A DNA stretch of 64,000 nucleotides from NCBI RefSeq assembly GCF_014694455.1, contig NZ_JAAUWT010000005.1, positions 248,001 to 312,000 of the forward strand. The letters run 5' to 3'. The notes beneath the pieces were generated by a model. That model was not told the DNA's origin. It saw only the letters and a list, made by a program, of their open reading frames with translations, and searched no databases. Shown here piece by piece: positions 63,756 to 64,000 of the stretch (within the stretch, counting starts at the first letter, position 1; each line of letters begins with the position of its first letter). This stretch comes from Vibrio sp. S9_S30 (lineage in GTDB: Bacteria > Pseudomonadota > Gammaproteobacteria > Enterobacterales > Vibrionaceae). Made by a program: the position numbers and the translations under genes.

Positions 63756-64000
63756 TGACACATGCAAACTGGAATTACCCCACAGCGATCAGTGTTGGCG
63801 AAGGCTGTTTGGCATCATTGGCAGAGCACTGTAAACGCCTTAACATGTCCTCCCCTTTGTTGGTCACCGACCCATTTCTGGCGGATTTAGACATGGTCTC
63901 GAAAGCCATATCGGACTGCCAATCGAGCGGGGTTGCTGTCGGTGCATTTGCCGACATTCAAGGCAATCCAACCGATGCCAATGTCAACCTCGGCATTGAC
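63752..64000 (+). CDS. Iron-containing alcohol dehydrogenase, N-terminal part
   Basis: Only the first 83 codons are in the window; the frame is open at the right edge. It starts in an ATGA overlap with the aldehyde dehydrogenase stop. WNYPTAISVGEGCLASLA, LLVTDPFLADL and FADIQGNPTDANVNLGI are characteristic of type III (Fe-activated) alcohol dehydrogenases, where NPTDANV lies just before the NAD-binding core. Expected to oxidise an alcohol to the aldehyde used by the neighbour. The metal ligands lie beyond the window. Confidence 0.88.
   Translation, partial: MMTHANWNYPTAISVGEGCLASLAEHCKRLNMSSPLLVTDPFLADLDMVSKAISDCQSSGVAVGAFADIQGNPTDANVNLGID

Overview
The window looks like a chromosomal segment of a marine gammaproteobacterium, most probably a Vibrio. 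The evidence is protein-level resemblance to Vibrio families (RelV, the AspS pilotin, the Tpm and Cdd variants) and a gene order that, as I recall it, follows two Vibrio cholerae chromosome I neighbourhoods: cdd-purT-tpm-relV-ihfA-pheTS, and metC-tag-pspCBA-pspF-sapABCDF. Nearly every base is coding or short intergenic DNA. I see no rRNA, tRNA, insertion sequence, integrase or CRISPR array.

Layout. 1-9.9 kb holds housekeeping genes: the yohK tail, cdd (CRP site), purT (PurR box), tpm, a P-loop kinase-like gene, the small alarmone synthetase relV, ihfA, and pheST behind a phenylalanine-rich leader peptide. 10.5-15.9 kb is one minus-strand set, TetR / MMPL-RND pump / LolA-like periplasmic protein / outer-membrane barrel, probably a hydrophobic-substrate export route. 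16.2-24.2 kb is a hexuronate catabolic operon (uxaC, uxuB, a ManD-type mannonate dehydratase, a TRAP transporter and a UxuR-like GntR regulator with matching operators). 24.8-28.5 kb carries a sugar dehydrogenase, yciB, yciA, a Nudix hydrolase, yciI and the T2SS pilotin aspS. 28.9-33.0 kb is ynjBCD-ynjF. 33.2-35.4 kb has an aminotransferase and a divergent AraC/GyrI regulator.

35.5-39.9 kb is a TPP-riboswitch operon (thiD, a ThiXYZ-type ABC importer, tenA) for salvage of the thiamine pyrimidine. 40.1-46.5 kb has an RlmI-like methyltransferase, an RluA-type pseudouridine synthase, an NSS transporter, cardiolipin synthase and metC. 46.6-56.6 kb has tag, a remnant of an RND pump gene, the phage-shock genes pspABC/pspF with a sigma-54 promoter, sapABCDF, and DUF2927 and DUF2750 proteins. 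56.7 kb to the end is an RpiR regulator divergent from a TRAP transporter, a glutamine-synthetase-like ligase, an aldehyde dehydrogenase and the start of an iron-type alcohol dehydrogenase. This last set looks like a catabolic pathway for an unidentified amine or amino alcohol.

One unexpected feature runs through the whole window. At least a dozen short tandem duplications (units of 9-19 bp, 2-6 copies) sit in intergenic DNA, often starting at or just after a stop codon, and a few lie in frame inside genes. They are listed individually and discussed as one finding. All functional calls come from reading the sequence; no database search was run.
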